DNA from: Lichenostomus cassidix
Lineage: Eukaryota > Chordata > Aves > Passeriformes > Meliphagidae
Direction of reading: 5' to 3'
NCBI GenBank assembly: GCA_008360975.2
Contig: CM039211.1
Coordinates: 1,320,038-1,384,037, forward strand
Length of the DNA: 64,000 nucleotides
Of this stretch, positions 13,101-22,915 are shown piece by piece. Made by a program: the position numbers and the translations under genes. Within the stretch, counting starts at the first letter, position 1. The number at the start of each line of letters is the position of its first letter. The notes beneath the pieces were generated by a model that saw only the letters and a list, made by a program, of their open reading frames with translations, ran no database searches and was not told the origin of the DNA.

Positions 13101-16100
13101 CAGGGAGTACTGACATGATCCATAAAGAGAGAATGGGGGGAGGGATATTTCACAGCAGCTTAGACACTGCTCTGTGAAATGCAGTAACTAGCAGTGTGGG
13201 ATGGATGAATGGGAAGGAGGACTGACCTATGGCAGGAGGTGGAGAGCTCTGTTGTAGAGACAAGACAGTGGGCTGAGTAGATGTCTCTGAATGAGGTTAA
13301 CCAGAGATGAGACATACAGAGGAGAGTTTTGGAGGTAAGGACAAGGCTGTTGGATCTTAAGACTGGGTGAAAAGGAAATTCATTGTTTAACCTTAGTGTA
13401 AACAAGTTTTGCTTAAAACTAGAGTTCAGTGTATTATCCACTTTCATGTCCTCTTTCTATCTATAATTACAGTGTAGGTATATATTTTATTAAGATTCAG
13501 AGTAACTTTTAAAAAAACATGTTATTTCACTGATTTTTTTTTTTTTTCCAGGACATCCACTTGAGTTTTTACGAAATCAGCCTCAGTTCCAGCAGATGAG
13601 ACAAATTATCCAGCAAAATCCTTCTCTGTTGCCAGCATTGCTACAGCAGATTGGACGGGAAAACCCACAGCTACTGCAGGTGGATCTTGAAACAAGAAAA
13701 TAATGCTTGCTAATTCTGGTTTAGCTTCACAAGAGAGTCATATGTTGATGTTGTCTGGGATAATATGTTACTCAGTTACAACATTCTATTGCTGGCTTTT
13801 CAGCAGTGGTTGCTGTACAGAATGTATTTTCTGTGACATTAGATACAAGTCTGAGATTTTGTAAGAGGTGGAGAGGGGATGAGGAAGAGGAAAGCATCAC
13901 TGCAGTTCCGTTGAAACATAAAATTTGCATTTCATGTGGTTAGATTTAATACTTTTTCTCTGTGCATTTGTTACACATTCCTTTGACCACTTAATTTTAT
14001 GAAATGTTTCTACTTGTCTGTTGGCAGGCTTAAGCATGAGTTATTTGAATATGTGTGTTTCTTTTACTGTTCTGTGCATCACAGCAAATAAGCCAGCACC
14101 AGGAACATTTTATTCATATGTTGAATGAGCCAGTTCTAGAGTCTCGCCAGGGTTTGAGTGGCAGTGATGATGGTGCCAGCACTGGAGGAATAGGAGATGC
14201 TGGGAATGCTCATATGAACTACATTCAAGTAACACCTCAGGAAAAGGAAGCTATAGAAAGGGTGAGCCTTTCCTCTTTAAAATTGCCTTTTTTCTTTGAA
14301 ATTATTCTCCTTGTTGCTGTAGGGTATTGACTCCAGTGCATGCTTAAGACATATCTAACTTAATATTTGTTTAGCTCAGTAGTTCTGCATCATATTTGGT
14401 ATTTTCATACTTGGCATTTCATAGTTGTTGTAGCCTTGTTTCAAATCATATCTCTTCTTGCTTTATAGCAATTAAATCTAAAATAGCTTAAATCTGTCTT
14501 ACTGAGAAGAGGTAGAGCATTTTAACTGATCAGAGACCATCCTGTGATAATTGATGATGGAATGGATTTCCCTCAGGAATTATTCTGGAAGTAATTCCTG
14601 TTGCAAAAGCCTCAGCCAGTATTGTTCTAGATCATGCCATGATATGTTTCCAGGTACAAAGGTCTGGCTGCATGAGTACTGTTTGCAAAATACTTGGAAA
14701 GTAACAACACTCATAACTGAGTAGATGAATTGAAGTAAAAACTTCACCCAGTTATTTGTCTGTCCATGAGAATTACTTAATTATAGTTTTCTAGAAGAAT
14801 GAAAATATACTCTGGGGGTGGTATACTGCATTCTTAAATAATGTGTAACTGATTAAGTATGGATTTGCATGGATGGCAATGCCTCTGAGATTTCTTTTGG
14901 GGACAAATTGCTAAACTTTAGTCATACAGTGGTAGTGGTTTTGTACCCCAAAGACAATATCTTTTCAGGTGGCAAAACAAAAGTTTATGTAAGGATCATC
15001 AGAACATACCTATTTGAATATAGGTATCAGTTCTCTAGATCTTGAGGAAATTGGCAATTAATAAAATTAGTCTAATAAAATTATTTGTCCATGTACTTCT
15101 TCACAGGTTATCTAATCTGCTGCATTTCCTTTTAAAACCATTTTATGCAATAGAGCATTATTACCACTGCAGTTGTTCTAAAACCAGAGATCATACATGT
15201 CTTTCTCTTTCCAGGAAAGACACACCTCAGAATTTAAGTGTCTTTAGTATTGCAGCTGATGCCTTCATGCTGTTTGTGAGCCTGAAATAAAATCTAAGAA
15301 TGGTTGGTGAGGGATAATAGGACCCAGTTTCTCACAGTTACTTGATCTGCCTCATATATGAAATGCCTTGCAGGCACTGTGAGGATTTTAAGAAAAACTC
15401 CAAGTGGTAGAGTGTACTTGCCTTTGGCTGAAACAAGGATTCATTTGCTGAGTGCCCCTAAGTGCTGGCTAAACCCTTGGCACAGTAATAAGTTCTTCTC
15501 TGGCATTCTCTTGCCCTGTTTTCGCTGTGTTCCAGACATTAATTAATTCCTTGACTTCTGAAAACCATATTGCTCTCAGCTTACTTGTCTTGGCTGCAGT
15601 GAGTAGTTAATTTTTTCAAGATAAACAATTGGAAATATGGCTTGGTGCGATGTGCTGGACAACTTACTAAAGATCACAGGCTGGGAGCTTTTGTTCCAGG
15701 CAATTTTTGTTAAAAGTGCTTTGGAGCTTTGCATAATGGTTTAAAATGAGCATTGTTTGAAGCTGGGTGTTTTTTTCTGCAGCTGTACAATGTGCAGTTA
15801 CTTTTTGACAGTTCTGTGACCCAGGTCTGTTTTAGACTTACTGTGTCACTAAGGAGACAAGTTTTTATGATGCTTCATTAGATTTAATCAAATCACTTTT
15901 TCAAGTGAGGATCCTCTCTACTAAAAGCAGAGACAGCACCTTATTTTTTATTCACTAAAGTCTGCATTGAGCTAGGCAGCAATGCTATTTTCAAGAAGGC
16001 AGTAATTGCTTAAGTGACATCTCAAGACAGTAGACATACAAAGAAGCCTAACATACAAAATGTACTTCCTAAATATGTTTCTTTTCTTCAGTTAAAGGCA

Positions 16101-16205
16101 TTAGGATTTCCTGAAGGACTTGTGATACAGGCGTATTTTGCTTGTGAGAAGAATGAAAACCTGGCTGCCAACTTTCTTCTACAGCAGAACTTCGATGAAG
16201 ACTGA
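867..16205 (+). CDS. RAD23B: RAD23B, C-terminal 324 residues in seven exons (gene partial, 5' end outside window)
   Basis: RAD23B (HR23B) binds XPC in nucleotide-excision repair and carries ubiquitinated proteins to the proteasome. Coding exons seen: 867-1114, 4155-4210, 7971-8098, 12327-12450, 13552-13679, 14085-14261 and 16092-16205. They sum to 975 nt, 325 codons including TGA, with all phases compatible and every intron GT-AG. By homology these are exons 4-10 of 10; about 76 N-terminal residues, the ubiquitin-like domain, lie upstream. Domain order in the visible part: Pro/Ala/Thr linker (residues 1-100), UBA1 (about 104-144), second linker, STI1-like XPC-binding domain (about 187-240), variable linker, UBA2 (about 280-324). 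Both UBA domains look the same as human as I recall it; divergence is confined to the linkers. RAD23A is the alternative paralogue, but the exon 6, 8 and 10 wording fits RAD23B. Very confident. Confidence 0.97.
1115..4154 (+). other. RAD23B: RAD23B intron 4
   Basis: 3.04 kb between donor gtataa and acceptor cttacag. AT-rich, with an 18-base T run at 4080-4097 about 60 bases upstream of the acceptor. Small ORFs at 2829-3534 have no recognisable product. Nothing else seen. Confidence 0.85.
4155..4210 (+). CDS. RAD23B: RAD23B exon 5: short linker exon
   Basis: Only 56 nt. It completes the split Ser codon and encodes [19 protein letters not shown], matching the human segment just before UBA1. 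The donor is gtaagt. The exon is too short to stand out by ORF length; it was found by homology and phase, joining exon 4 (phase 2) to exon 6 (phase 1). Confidence 0.95.
4211..7970 (+). other. RAD23B: RAD23B intron 5
   Basis: 3.76 kb of AT-rich intron with a short (AT)n run near 6366. The last 60 bases carry a 21-bp tandem duplication, listed separately. No repeat family or small RNA recognised. Confidence 0.85.
7911..7952 (+). repeat. 21-bp tandem duplication upstream of the RAD23B exon 6 acceptor
   Basis: Units 7911-7931 and 7932-7952 differ at one position near the end (attg versus atgg). The array ends 18 bases before the exon at 7971, so it overlaps the region where the branch point should lie. 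Confidence 0.9.
7971..8098 (+). CDS. RAD23B: RAD23B exon 6: UBA1 domain
   Basis: 128 nt from TTTTAG to gtgagc, ending in phase 0 after LLM. It encodes the whole first ubiquitin-associated domain: the MGY loop (SMGYERE), the helix with [12 protein letters not shown] and the closing DRAVEYLLM. This three-helix domain binds mono- and polyubiquitin. It appears unchanged from human as I recall it. Confidence 0.97.
8099..12326 (+). other. RAD23B: RAD23B intron 6
   Basis: 4.23 kb, the largest intron in the window. It contains one CR1 3'-end fragment at 10257-10420, listed separately. The rest is AT-rich and unremarkable. Confidence 0.85.
10257..10420 (+). mobile_element. CR1 LINE 3'-end fragment inside RAD23B intron 6
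   Basis: The fragment starts at the CR1 landmark gagaggtggtcaatgccctg, continues through a segment reading ggcatttggacaatgccct, then ggtcagtcagtgggactaga and a degenerate ggtcatgtaagtacctccca. It ends in a decayed ATTCT-type tail near 10410. This layout is a CR1 3' UTR in + orientation. It is 5'-truncated and old. Family assignment is from memory of CR1 consensus landmarks. Confidence 0.75.
12327..12450 (+). CDS. RAD23B: RAD23B exon 7: linker between UBA1 and XPC-binding domain
   Basis: 124 nt, phase 0 in, one base out. It starts [16 protein letters not shown] and runs into an Ala/Thr/Ser-rich stretch ([20 protein letters not shown]). The human exon has the same organisation with different low-complexity residues. 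Donor gtaaga. Confidence 0.95.
12451..13551 (+). other. RAD23B: RAD23B intron 7
   Basis: 1.1 kb ending in a strong T tract and CCAG at 13548-13551. Contains an 11-bp inverted repeat at 12973-12999. No family repeat recognised. Confidence 0.85.
12973..12999. repeat. 11-bp perfect inverted repeat (hairpin)
   Basis: Arms 12973-12983 (TTTATCTCCCT) and 12989-12999 (AGGGAGATAAA) are exact reverse complements, with a five-base loop. Intronic, so it would be transcribed as a short stem. Confidence 0.85.
13552..13679 (+). CDS. RAD23B: RAD23B exon 8: STI1-like XPC-binding domain, first part
   Basis: 128 nt, leaving phase 0. It encodes [17 protein letters not shown] followed by the [17 protein letters not shown] and REN helices and ends PQLLQ. 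This is the all-helical STI1-like domain that binds XPC; proline/leucine periodicity and the NP turns are retained. Confidence 0.97.
13680..14084 (+). other. RAD23B: RAD23B intron 8
   Basis: 405 bp between gtggat and atcacag. No repeat or RNA feature seen. Confidence 0.85.
14085..14261 (+). CDS. RAD23B: RAD23B exon 9: end of XPC-binding domain, variable linker, start of UBA2
   Basis: 177 nt, in frame at both ends (59 codons). It begins [16 protein letters not shown], the last helix of the STI1-like domain. Next comes a linker with a Ser-Asp-Asp patch ([13 protein letters not shown]), where human has a long glycine run. It then re-enters conserved sequence at [17 protein letters not shown]. 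Donor gtgagc. Confidence 0.96.
14262..16091 (+). other. RAD23B: RAD23B intron 9
   Basis: 1.83 kb, AT-rich, acceptor tcttcag. Several small ORFs on both strands lack any recognisable product. No repeat family recognised. Confidence 0.85.
16092..16205 (+). CDS. RAD23B: RAD23B exon 10: UBA2 domain and stop codon
   Basis: Final coding segment, 37 codons plus TGA at 16203-16205. It encodes [20 protein letters not shown] and the closing helix, with the C-terminus QQNFDED. UBA2 binds ubiquitin and is thought to protect the shuttle factor from proteasomal degradation. The sequence matches human across the exon as I recall it. Confidence 0.97.
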   Translation, partial: LKALGFPEGLVIQAYFACEKNENLAANFLLQQNFDED

Positions 16206-18990
16206 GAGAATTTTTTTTTTTATTTCACACCTCACACCAGTGCATTACACTAACTCTGTTCACTGGATTGTCTAGGATATTTGGGCTTATATTCATAATG
16301 CTTGGTGTATGGCATCTAGGGGGTGGGTGGAAGGGAGAACATAGGAAAAAACAAAGCAAGGAAAGCAACAAGTTTATGTCTGTTTTAAATTAGCAGATGC
16401 AGAAAATCGCACAGTGTAAAAAAAAAAAAAAATACAACCAAAAAATCAGCTTCTGCAGATAATTAGCTCCTTCTATAAACTATAGGTTAACTTTTTCTAG
16501 GTTTTCTCTCTTACTGTACTAGTTCCAGAAATGTAGTGTAATGCACTGCTTCATGTTCCTTTCCACTTAGTATCGACATTGGAAGTAGCCTGTGCTACGT
16601 AGATTTTAAAGTCTGTATTTCATGGCAACACTGGATAGCAGCTTTGTGAAATCTAAAAGATCTGAGCAAATGTAATCCTGAATGCCAAAATAGGGGTATT
16701 CGGGTTTTTTTCTTCAGCTCTGTTAAAGTAGTGCAAGAAACACAGTATTTTTGTCTAATGCTGAATTAGAACAGTGTTGGCTTTTTTGTTTTTAATGAAA
16801 ACCCATTACAGTTAAAAGTGTCCTGATTATTGAGAAACACCACCCCCTCCTTTGTCCCCCTCAAATGATCTGAGAAGCTATATATACATACAGAAAAAAA
16901 ATTATTATCCTGTTTACATATTTTCTCTTTGGGAAAAAAAAAAAGATAGATATCTAATTACTGTTCTCTTAATGTTATCTTGCAGTAAAAGTTTTAAAAG
17001 CAATAGATTGCATGTTTGGTTTTGTTATATGCACTCTAGTGAATTGAATATTCTTTTTCTGCCAGCAAACAAAATGCAAGCTTCATTTTTGTCTGCTGCA
17101 ATGAGATTTTATCAAATCAAATTTCACCTTCCCAACTTCGTTGAACCAGCTTTTATAGTACAGCTATAAGTGTTCTGTTGCTCTTGAGTAGGTTGTAGTG
17201 TTCAAGCTATTTCTATTAAGTAAGGACTTTTGGGGATTTATTCACTTTATAAGGAAGACAAGTTCAAAACTTGAGATATCAAGCGAACTATGAATTTATT
17301 CCAACGTAAAAAAAATTGACACTCGAAACTTTCTGTTGAAAATAAACTCTGGTTAGAGAGTTTTGAATCTTACTTTTTCATACCTACTTATCATTTATTT
17401 TGTTTAGTCATCATAAAATGTTAACAATCTTTTTTTTTGTATACTTTTATTTTTAAAGATAATTTTGCCCGTCATTGCAATACTAGGAATAAAAACAAAT
17501 GTAAATTTAATCTAAAGCTGTTCTGTGTAACGTTACCTGAACACAACATGGGGATAGTTTGATTTTTCTACTGTTGTAGTCCAATTACCTGGATTACAAA
17601 TTTACCTCTACAGTAACCAGGAAAAATCTTATTAGTGGTACAGCACTGACCTCCTGTACAACTAATGATATTAATGATTTTAATGATTTAGTGGTACAAC
17701 TAAAAAATTATTTTCTGCTGAGTTTGTTTATCAGTGGATTAACTACTTAACTACTACTTAAGCTCAAAGTACAAGTCAAGTGTCTTGAAAAAAGAGCTAA
17801 AAAGACTGAAACATTTGTATTTCGTTTCTTCATTGATTGGCCATAGTCTGTAAAAATATTATCTGCACAAAACAATGAAATGTATTAAAGCCTTTTACTT
17901 TTTTTTTTCTATTCTTATACATCTGTGATATTTTTCCAGATAGTGTGTATTTTAATTATTCAGATTTTATTCTTTTAAAATTTCTTAGGTGTATGTCGTC
18001 TAAGTGATCAGTAGCACAACCCAAATTTATCAGCAGGAGATGTGATACTGCTAAATATGAAATAAGTCTTTCATAATGTTTTCATTTTAGAGGAGTTAAC
18101 ATTAATACCTGAGTCAGCTAGTGGACTTCATCTAAATAGGATTCTCAGTTTATCTCTGAACTGGGAGAGAAGGATTTTGATTTAACACTGCAGGCCAAAA
18201 GGCCTGTTTGCTATCTGTAAAAGGACCAGCTGTCAGGTACTTGAAAAACACCAAATTGATACAAGGACTTCTTGAATGTACTTTTACTACATAGCTAATA
18301 CCTAACTAAGACAAAAGCTTTTAGTTTGTGGGAGTCTTCTGTACTGATCAAACTGCTATGAGAAATAACCATTCCTTCTCTAGGAGGGTGGAGAGCAAAG
18401 CAAGAATGTCTGGGTGTTTCAGTCCACTCCCTCCAATTTTGATTTTGAAATGTTTACTTATTATAAATGTATTTGAATTAAAGTCTGTTGAGCTTGTTCT
18501 TTGTAAAAAAAAAAAAAGAAAAAGAAAAAAAGCTAGTAGCTTTGTTCATTTGTAACTTTGTATGCTGAGTGACTGAGGGATTTATGGCTGCTGTGTTTGA
18601 AGCCTTACTAGTCATGCTGTTCCCGTTTTTCCAGCAGTGAAACAGTGTTTTTGTGACTTCTGATGAACAACAGGTGTCTGACCTTACACGCTAGCAGAAA
18701 CTGTTACCTGTCCAATAGCAGGATACTTGCCAGGGAGAATCGTGTCTCTCTTTGTAGTAGCTGCCAAAAGGGAAGAATACATGGAATTCATGTGGTGTTG
18801 AGGAGGTGTGACCTGAGCAAGCTGCCTAGGTATGTTGTGCCTCGTTTTCTACCAAGTACTACCGGGAGTTGTCTGCACAGAGTGCTCCTCAGCTTCTCTG
18901 CTGCAGATCTCTTAGGGATTTGGGGATCAGTTTCCTCAGGGCTTTCTGAACAGTAGCTAAGAAAATAAAGTATTTCTTCCTAAGTTTTGG
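16206..18990 (+). other. RAD23B: RAD23B 3' UTR (approximate end)
   Basis: AT-rich region after the stop. Candidate poly(A) signals on the + strand are AATAAA at 17341-17346 and 17488-17493, ATTAAA at 17884-17889 and 18477-18482, and AATAAA at 18964-18969. The human gene has a 3' UTR of a few kilobases, so I extended to the last strong AATAAA, which is followed by a T/G-rich stretch. A-rich runs occur at 16418-16433 and 18505-18531. The true end cannot be fixed from sequence alone. Confidence 0.6.
18964..18969 (+). terminator. RAD23B: Candidate distal poly(A) signal of RAD23B
   Basis: Canonical AATAAA followed within about 40 bases by T- and TG-rich sequence (ttttggtactgtagtcc, cgtttgttg). 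It is one of five candidates; use of each needs transcript data. Confidence 0.45.
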
Positions 18991-21900
18991 TACTGTAGTC
19001 CTTACGTTTGTTGTAAAACTTCTGAATATCTGCTTAGACAAAAGCTATTTATGATGCACTTTTAATTGGGATTAAAAAGTTACTCTGAAGTCATATTAAT
19101 TCTGTAGTTGTCTGTTCTTAAAGTCCTCTGTACAGATGCATTTTAATGCTGTGGTTCATTTACCTCACCCAGAGTTGCCTGATGAATCCAGCTAAAACCC
19201 AAGCAATTTGACTGATTAAATGTTCTTACCCCACACTAACAGAACTTTTCAGGAATGTGAGATACTCGCTCCTGAAGTCAAACTGTGACTCTGATTTTGG
19301 AGTGCTGGGTTGTGCTTCACTTCAAGAATGTGCATGAATGAATGAAACACAGACACAAAGCCAAGACCTCAAATAATGCATGCAGATCTGTCATCTGTGG
19401 TTTCATTGGATATTTCATTTAGTTTTTATAGAGTTTTGGAGGCAGCCACATGATTTTTTTTCTTACTTCTCTTAAGTCCAGCTCTGTGCACAAAAATAAT
19501 GTAGAATTTCTGCACTTGAAAATACTCTGCAGCTCAATGGAAACAATAATGTGGGAGTGGGGACAACATTTTTAGTTCTTCCTTGCCTGGTTTGGGATGC
19601 TAGCAGAGTGTTCAACACACCATCCTTTGAAAACATTATTTTGACACAGCTATAACTGCAACTATGGTTATGGAGCTACAAGTTACAAAATTTTGTGACT
19701 TCACCAGACCATCCAGAAAAGTGGGCTTATTCCACCTGTGATTAAATGATATATGAGAAAAGTTTATTTATTCAATCACCACAAAATACATGACTGTAGC
19801 TGATGTTGCTGACTTCTAATTGTCAAGTGCCAGTTCTGTATCATATATTTCTTTATAGAATATATGACCTGTAAGGGGGGGAGAAATGGGTCATGAAACT
19901 TCTTGGTTCTTGTCAGGAAGATTTCTTTCCTCCTAGGCAAGAGAAATAACTGTTGAACACACACAATTTAACTCCACTTATAATCAAAGCACATTTTCAT
20001 GGAGACACTAGCATCTCTGGCATTTCCTCTCCAAACTACAGTGAAACTAATAAAGACAAATACACTCTTCAATGATGGTAGTAGTCTGGAAAAATAATGG
20101 TAGATGATGAAGACACTTCACTTCAGCCCTTTGCTTTGGCACTTTCCTTTTGGAGCTCTTACAAAGCATTATCTGCTGTGTACTTCCATTTGCTGAAAGT
20201 CTGCTACTGAAACAGTACTTAAGGTTTTGTGCCTCATGCAGTTGTGCCTTAGAGACCTGGAGTGCAAAGTGTCTTTCAAAATAGGTATCTTTCTATTTTT
20301 GTGTGGCTCCACACATCAACATGGATACACTGTGGTGCTGAGGGCAAGGAGCAACATCCTTGAAATTCTTGTTGCCTGAGATAAGAGATTTTAGATGTGA
20401 TAGACAGGGAGTAACCAGATACACCAGCAGGCAGCTGTTTGCCATCCCAGGGGAAGGGTTGGTTGCTGTCCTTGTAATGTGAAGCATTTGACTTTAAATG
20501 TGCAGCAGCCAGAGATGAAAAAATAAGGCAATGTCTCCCACATGTCTGTGTGGCTGTATCTGTAGAATTGTTCAAAGTCTCGTCAAAGTCAGACACATAT
20601 TTTTAATTATATCTTTGAATTAAGTGTGTTTCGTCCCACCCCCACTCCCTTGTCTTTACTCTAAATCTCCTTTTTTTTTTTTTTTCCCACTTTCTTTTCA
20701 TTACAGAAGAAAGCATGCCAGCTGCAGTGGGAACACTACCAGCTTCTGTTAGAGGATGGAAGAACAGGATTTCAGAATAGGAAAAGGGAGAGGAAATAGT
20801 CTTCAGGGTGGGATATGAAACAGGGCAATAAAAGTGCTGAACACCTGAGATAAAGATCTCCTCAGGGAGGTTGAAGTGAGGAGTTTGGACCTGGAAGAGG
20901 CAGAATGTGTGAAAGGAAATGCCTGGGAGAGTTACCAGTGTGATAAAGGCTAAATGGGGAGTCAGAATGAGCAAACCTTTGGTGGGACTCTGTATATAAA
21001 GAGGAGATTGATAGAGTATTTGGGAACAGAAATAACTTTTATCTATAAGGAGACTTCAAAGACAAAGAAATTACAGGTTTCTTTTTATCCAGTAGCTTTT
21101 TGTGTAGTATTTTGGTTCTGAAACCGGTTCTGAGGGAGATGACAAAGAGGTTGCAAAACAATGAGGGCAGTAAAAATAAACACACCTGTTTGTAGCTTGG
21201 CATATACCTCACAGACACCACACACTACTCTTGGGTACTCTGACTGCACTGAGATCCTTCTCCTTTAAGGTGGAGGGGAAAAAAAATTGATTTTTTTATT
21301 CCTGTGAGTGTCTTCTGGAGCCTGCATTGCTTGAAGTGAGAGAAATGAGTGATCTGCCTAAAACATGCATTTAATATTAATGTGCTGCTTGCTTCCCCTG
21401 CCTCCTATTAAAATACCAAATTTCCCTTTGGCAAAGATCAGGATTGTTCAGGACAATTGGAGCAACGCTGCAGAGTCCATTTGGACAACTGTTCCTGATG
21501 TGTCCCTTGAGCACAAGTAAATTTGTGATCCATGAGTGTCCTAAAATATAAACTGTGACCTGTGGAAAGCTGAAAAAACCCTGGGAATACTCAATCGTGG
21601 GATAGCAGCAGGGTTACAATGAGAAGCTACTGGAATATATTAAATATGATGACTGCAAGTCAACAAAGCTGTATTTTTTTTTCAGCTGCAGTAAGAAATT
21701 GTTGCTAAATGTGTACATAGCCATATTTTTCCCATTTCACAGAATTTGCAGTAAGTGGCTTTCTGGTACACAAACAAAAAAGGAGGCATAATACACAAAA
21801 TTTTCTACATCTGGTCGAATTTGCCTGTGTTGCCTTCAAAACCCACATCAAATTGTCATTTCTGAAGCACTGAACCTCAGTTTGCCATGCACAAGGGTGA

Positions 21901-22749
21901 TTTTGCTCGCGGGCAGGGCAGCAGGACTGAGAGCTGTTATTGCTGAAATTAACTGTTGGCTGTGGCCATCTGTGGGAGAGGCATGTAAATCCATCCTCTT
22001 GGCAAGGGGGAGCCCTGTGATCCCAGCTTGGAATTCCCTTTGCTCCAGGGTTGTTTGGAAAGGATCTGGTGCTTTCCAGATCTATCAAAGTGCCATCTTT
22101 GTGAATTCTGCCCCGATTAAAGGGGAGGACCACTGATGAAATGGTAAGAGTTTTTGGGGAGAGTCACATAATTTAAGCCTTCTGATGCAAAATGAGGCTG
22201 GACTTGAAGCCAGCCAGCATTTGATGCACTGTATCTAGTGATCCTGCTGTCAGATATAAACTAGTGTTTTTAGAGAAGAGAAATACCCTGTTGGAAAGTT
22301 AGGGTGGCAAGAAAAATAGGTTTGCCTAAATGGTGCTGCTTCTGGCACAGAATTCTGCCATTTTTGTACTTAGGGTTTGAAACTGAAGACACTGATGCTG
22401 CAGTTTTGTTTCACTGCTGAAGGTTGTGTTGTCTTTAGAACGCTGTGTTATTCCTTAATAAGCCTTATCATGCCCTAATAATACCTTCTGGATGCCTCAG
22501 GTGTAAGTGATTGGGGCTGTGCTTGCATAAATAGGTGTCTCAGTGGTAAGATGTTATTTGCATGATTGCGGTTTGTAGGTGGAGAAGCTGCAAGCCTGTC
22601 ATCAAATTACTCGTTCCAGCTGAAAAAACCCTCTCTGTGTGGCTGTCACATCACCATCATAGCTTGCACAGAACAATTAGTGTTATTTTGCAAGAGACTG
22701 GATTTCTGTCCCTTTTCCTTCTCCCCGGGAGTTTTGCTTTAAGGTGGGT
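18991..22749. other. Intergenic, no gene found
   Basis: 3.8 kb of non-coding sequence. Reverse-strand ORFs at 20276-20974 and 21705-22133 (up to 142 codons) have no recognisable domain and sit partly over low-complexity T tracts. A T run lies at about 20672-20685. No repeat family identified. Confidence 0.6.
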
Positions 22750-22750
22750 G

Positions 22751-22915
22751 TGCTGGTTTTGTCTGGGGTAGAGTTAATTTTCCTCACAGTAAGAAAACTT
22801 CAGTGGGAGGATATATTTTGGATTGGTGCTGTAAACAGCGTTGATAACACAGGGATGATTTAGTTATTGCTGAGCAGTGTTTGCACAACAAGGCCATTCT
22901 CTGCTCCTCTTTTAT
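22751..22915 (+). mobile_element. Fragment resembling an avian ERVL-type LTR
   Basis: Begins TGCTGGTTTTGTCTGGGGTA, continuing gagttaattttcctca, then a segment with gttgataacacagggatg and ttagttattgctgagcagtg. This order matches the 5' part of a widespread bird LTR as I remember it. Similarity stops near 22915, so it is a truncated, non-coding remnant. No internal retroviral genes are present next to it. The family name is a memory-based guess. Confidence 0.6.

Noticed and set aside
18191..18206. CAGGCCAAAAGGCCTG palindrome in the RAD23B 3' UTR
   Set aside because: Six-base arms are expected by chance in a window of this size; no supporting context.
21705..22133. 142-codon reverse ORF
   Set aside because: No domain and an equally open + frame at 21882-22136; no evidence of expression.
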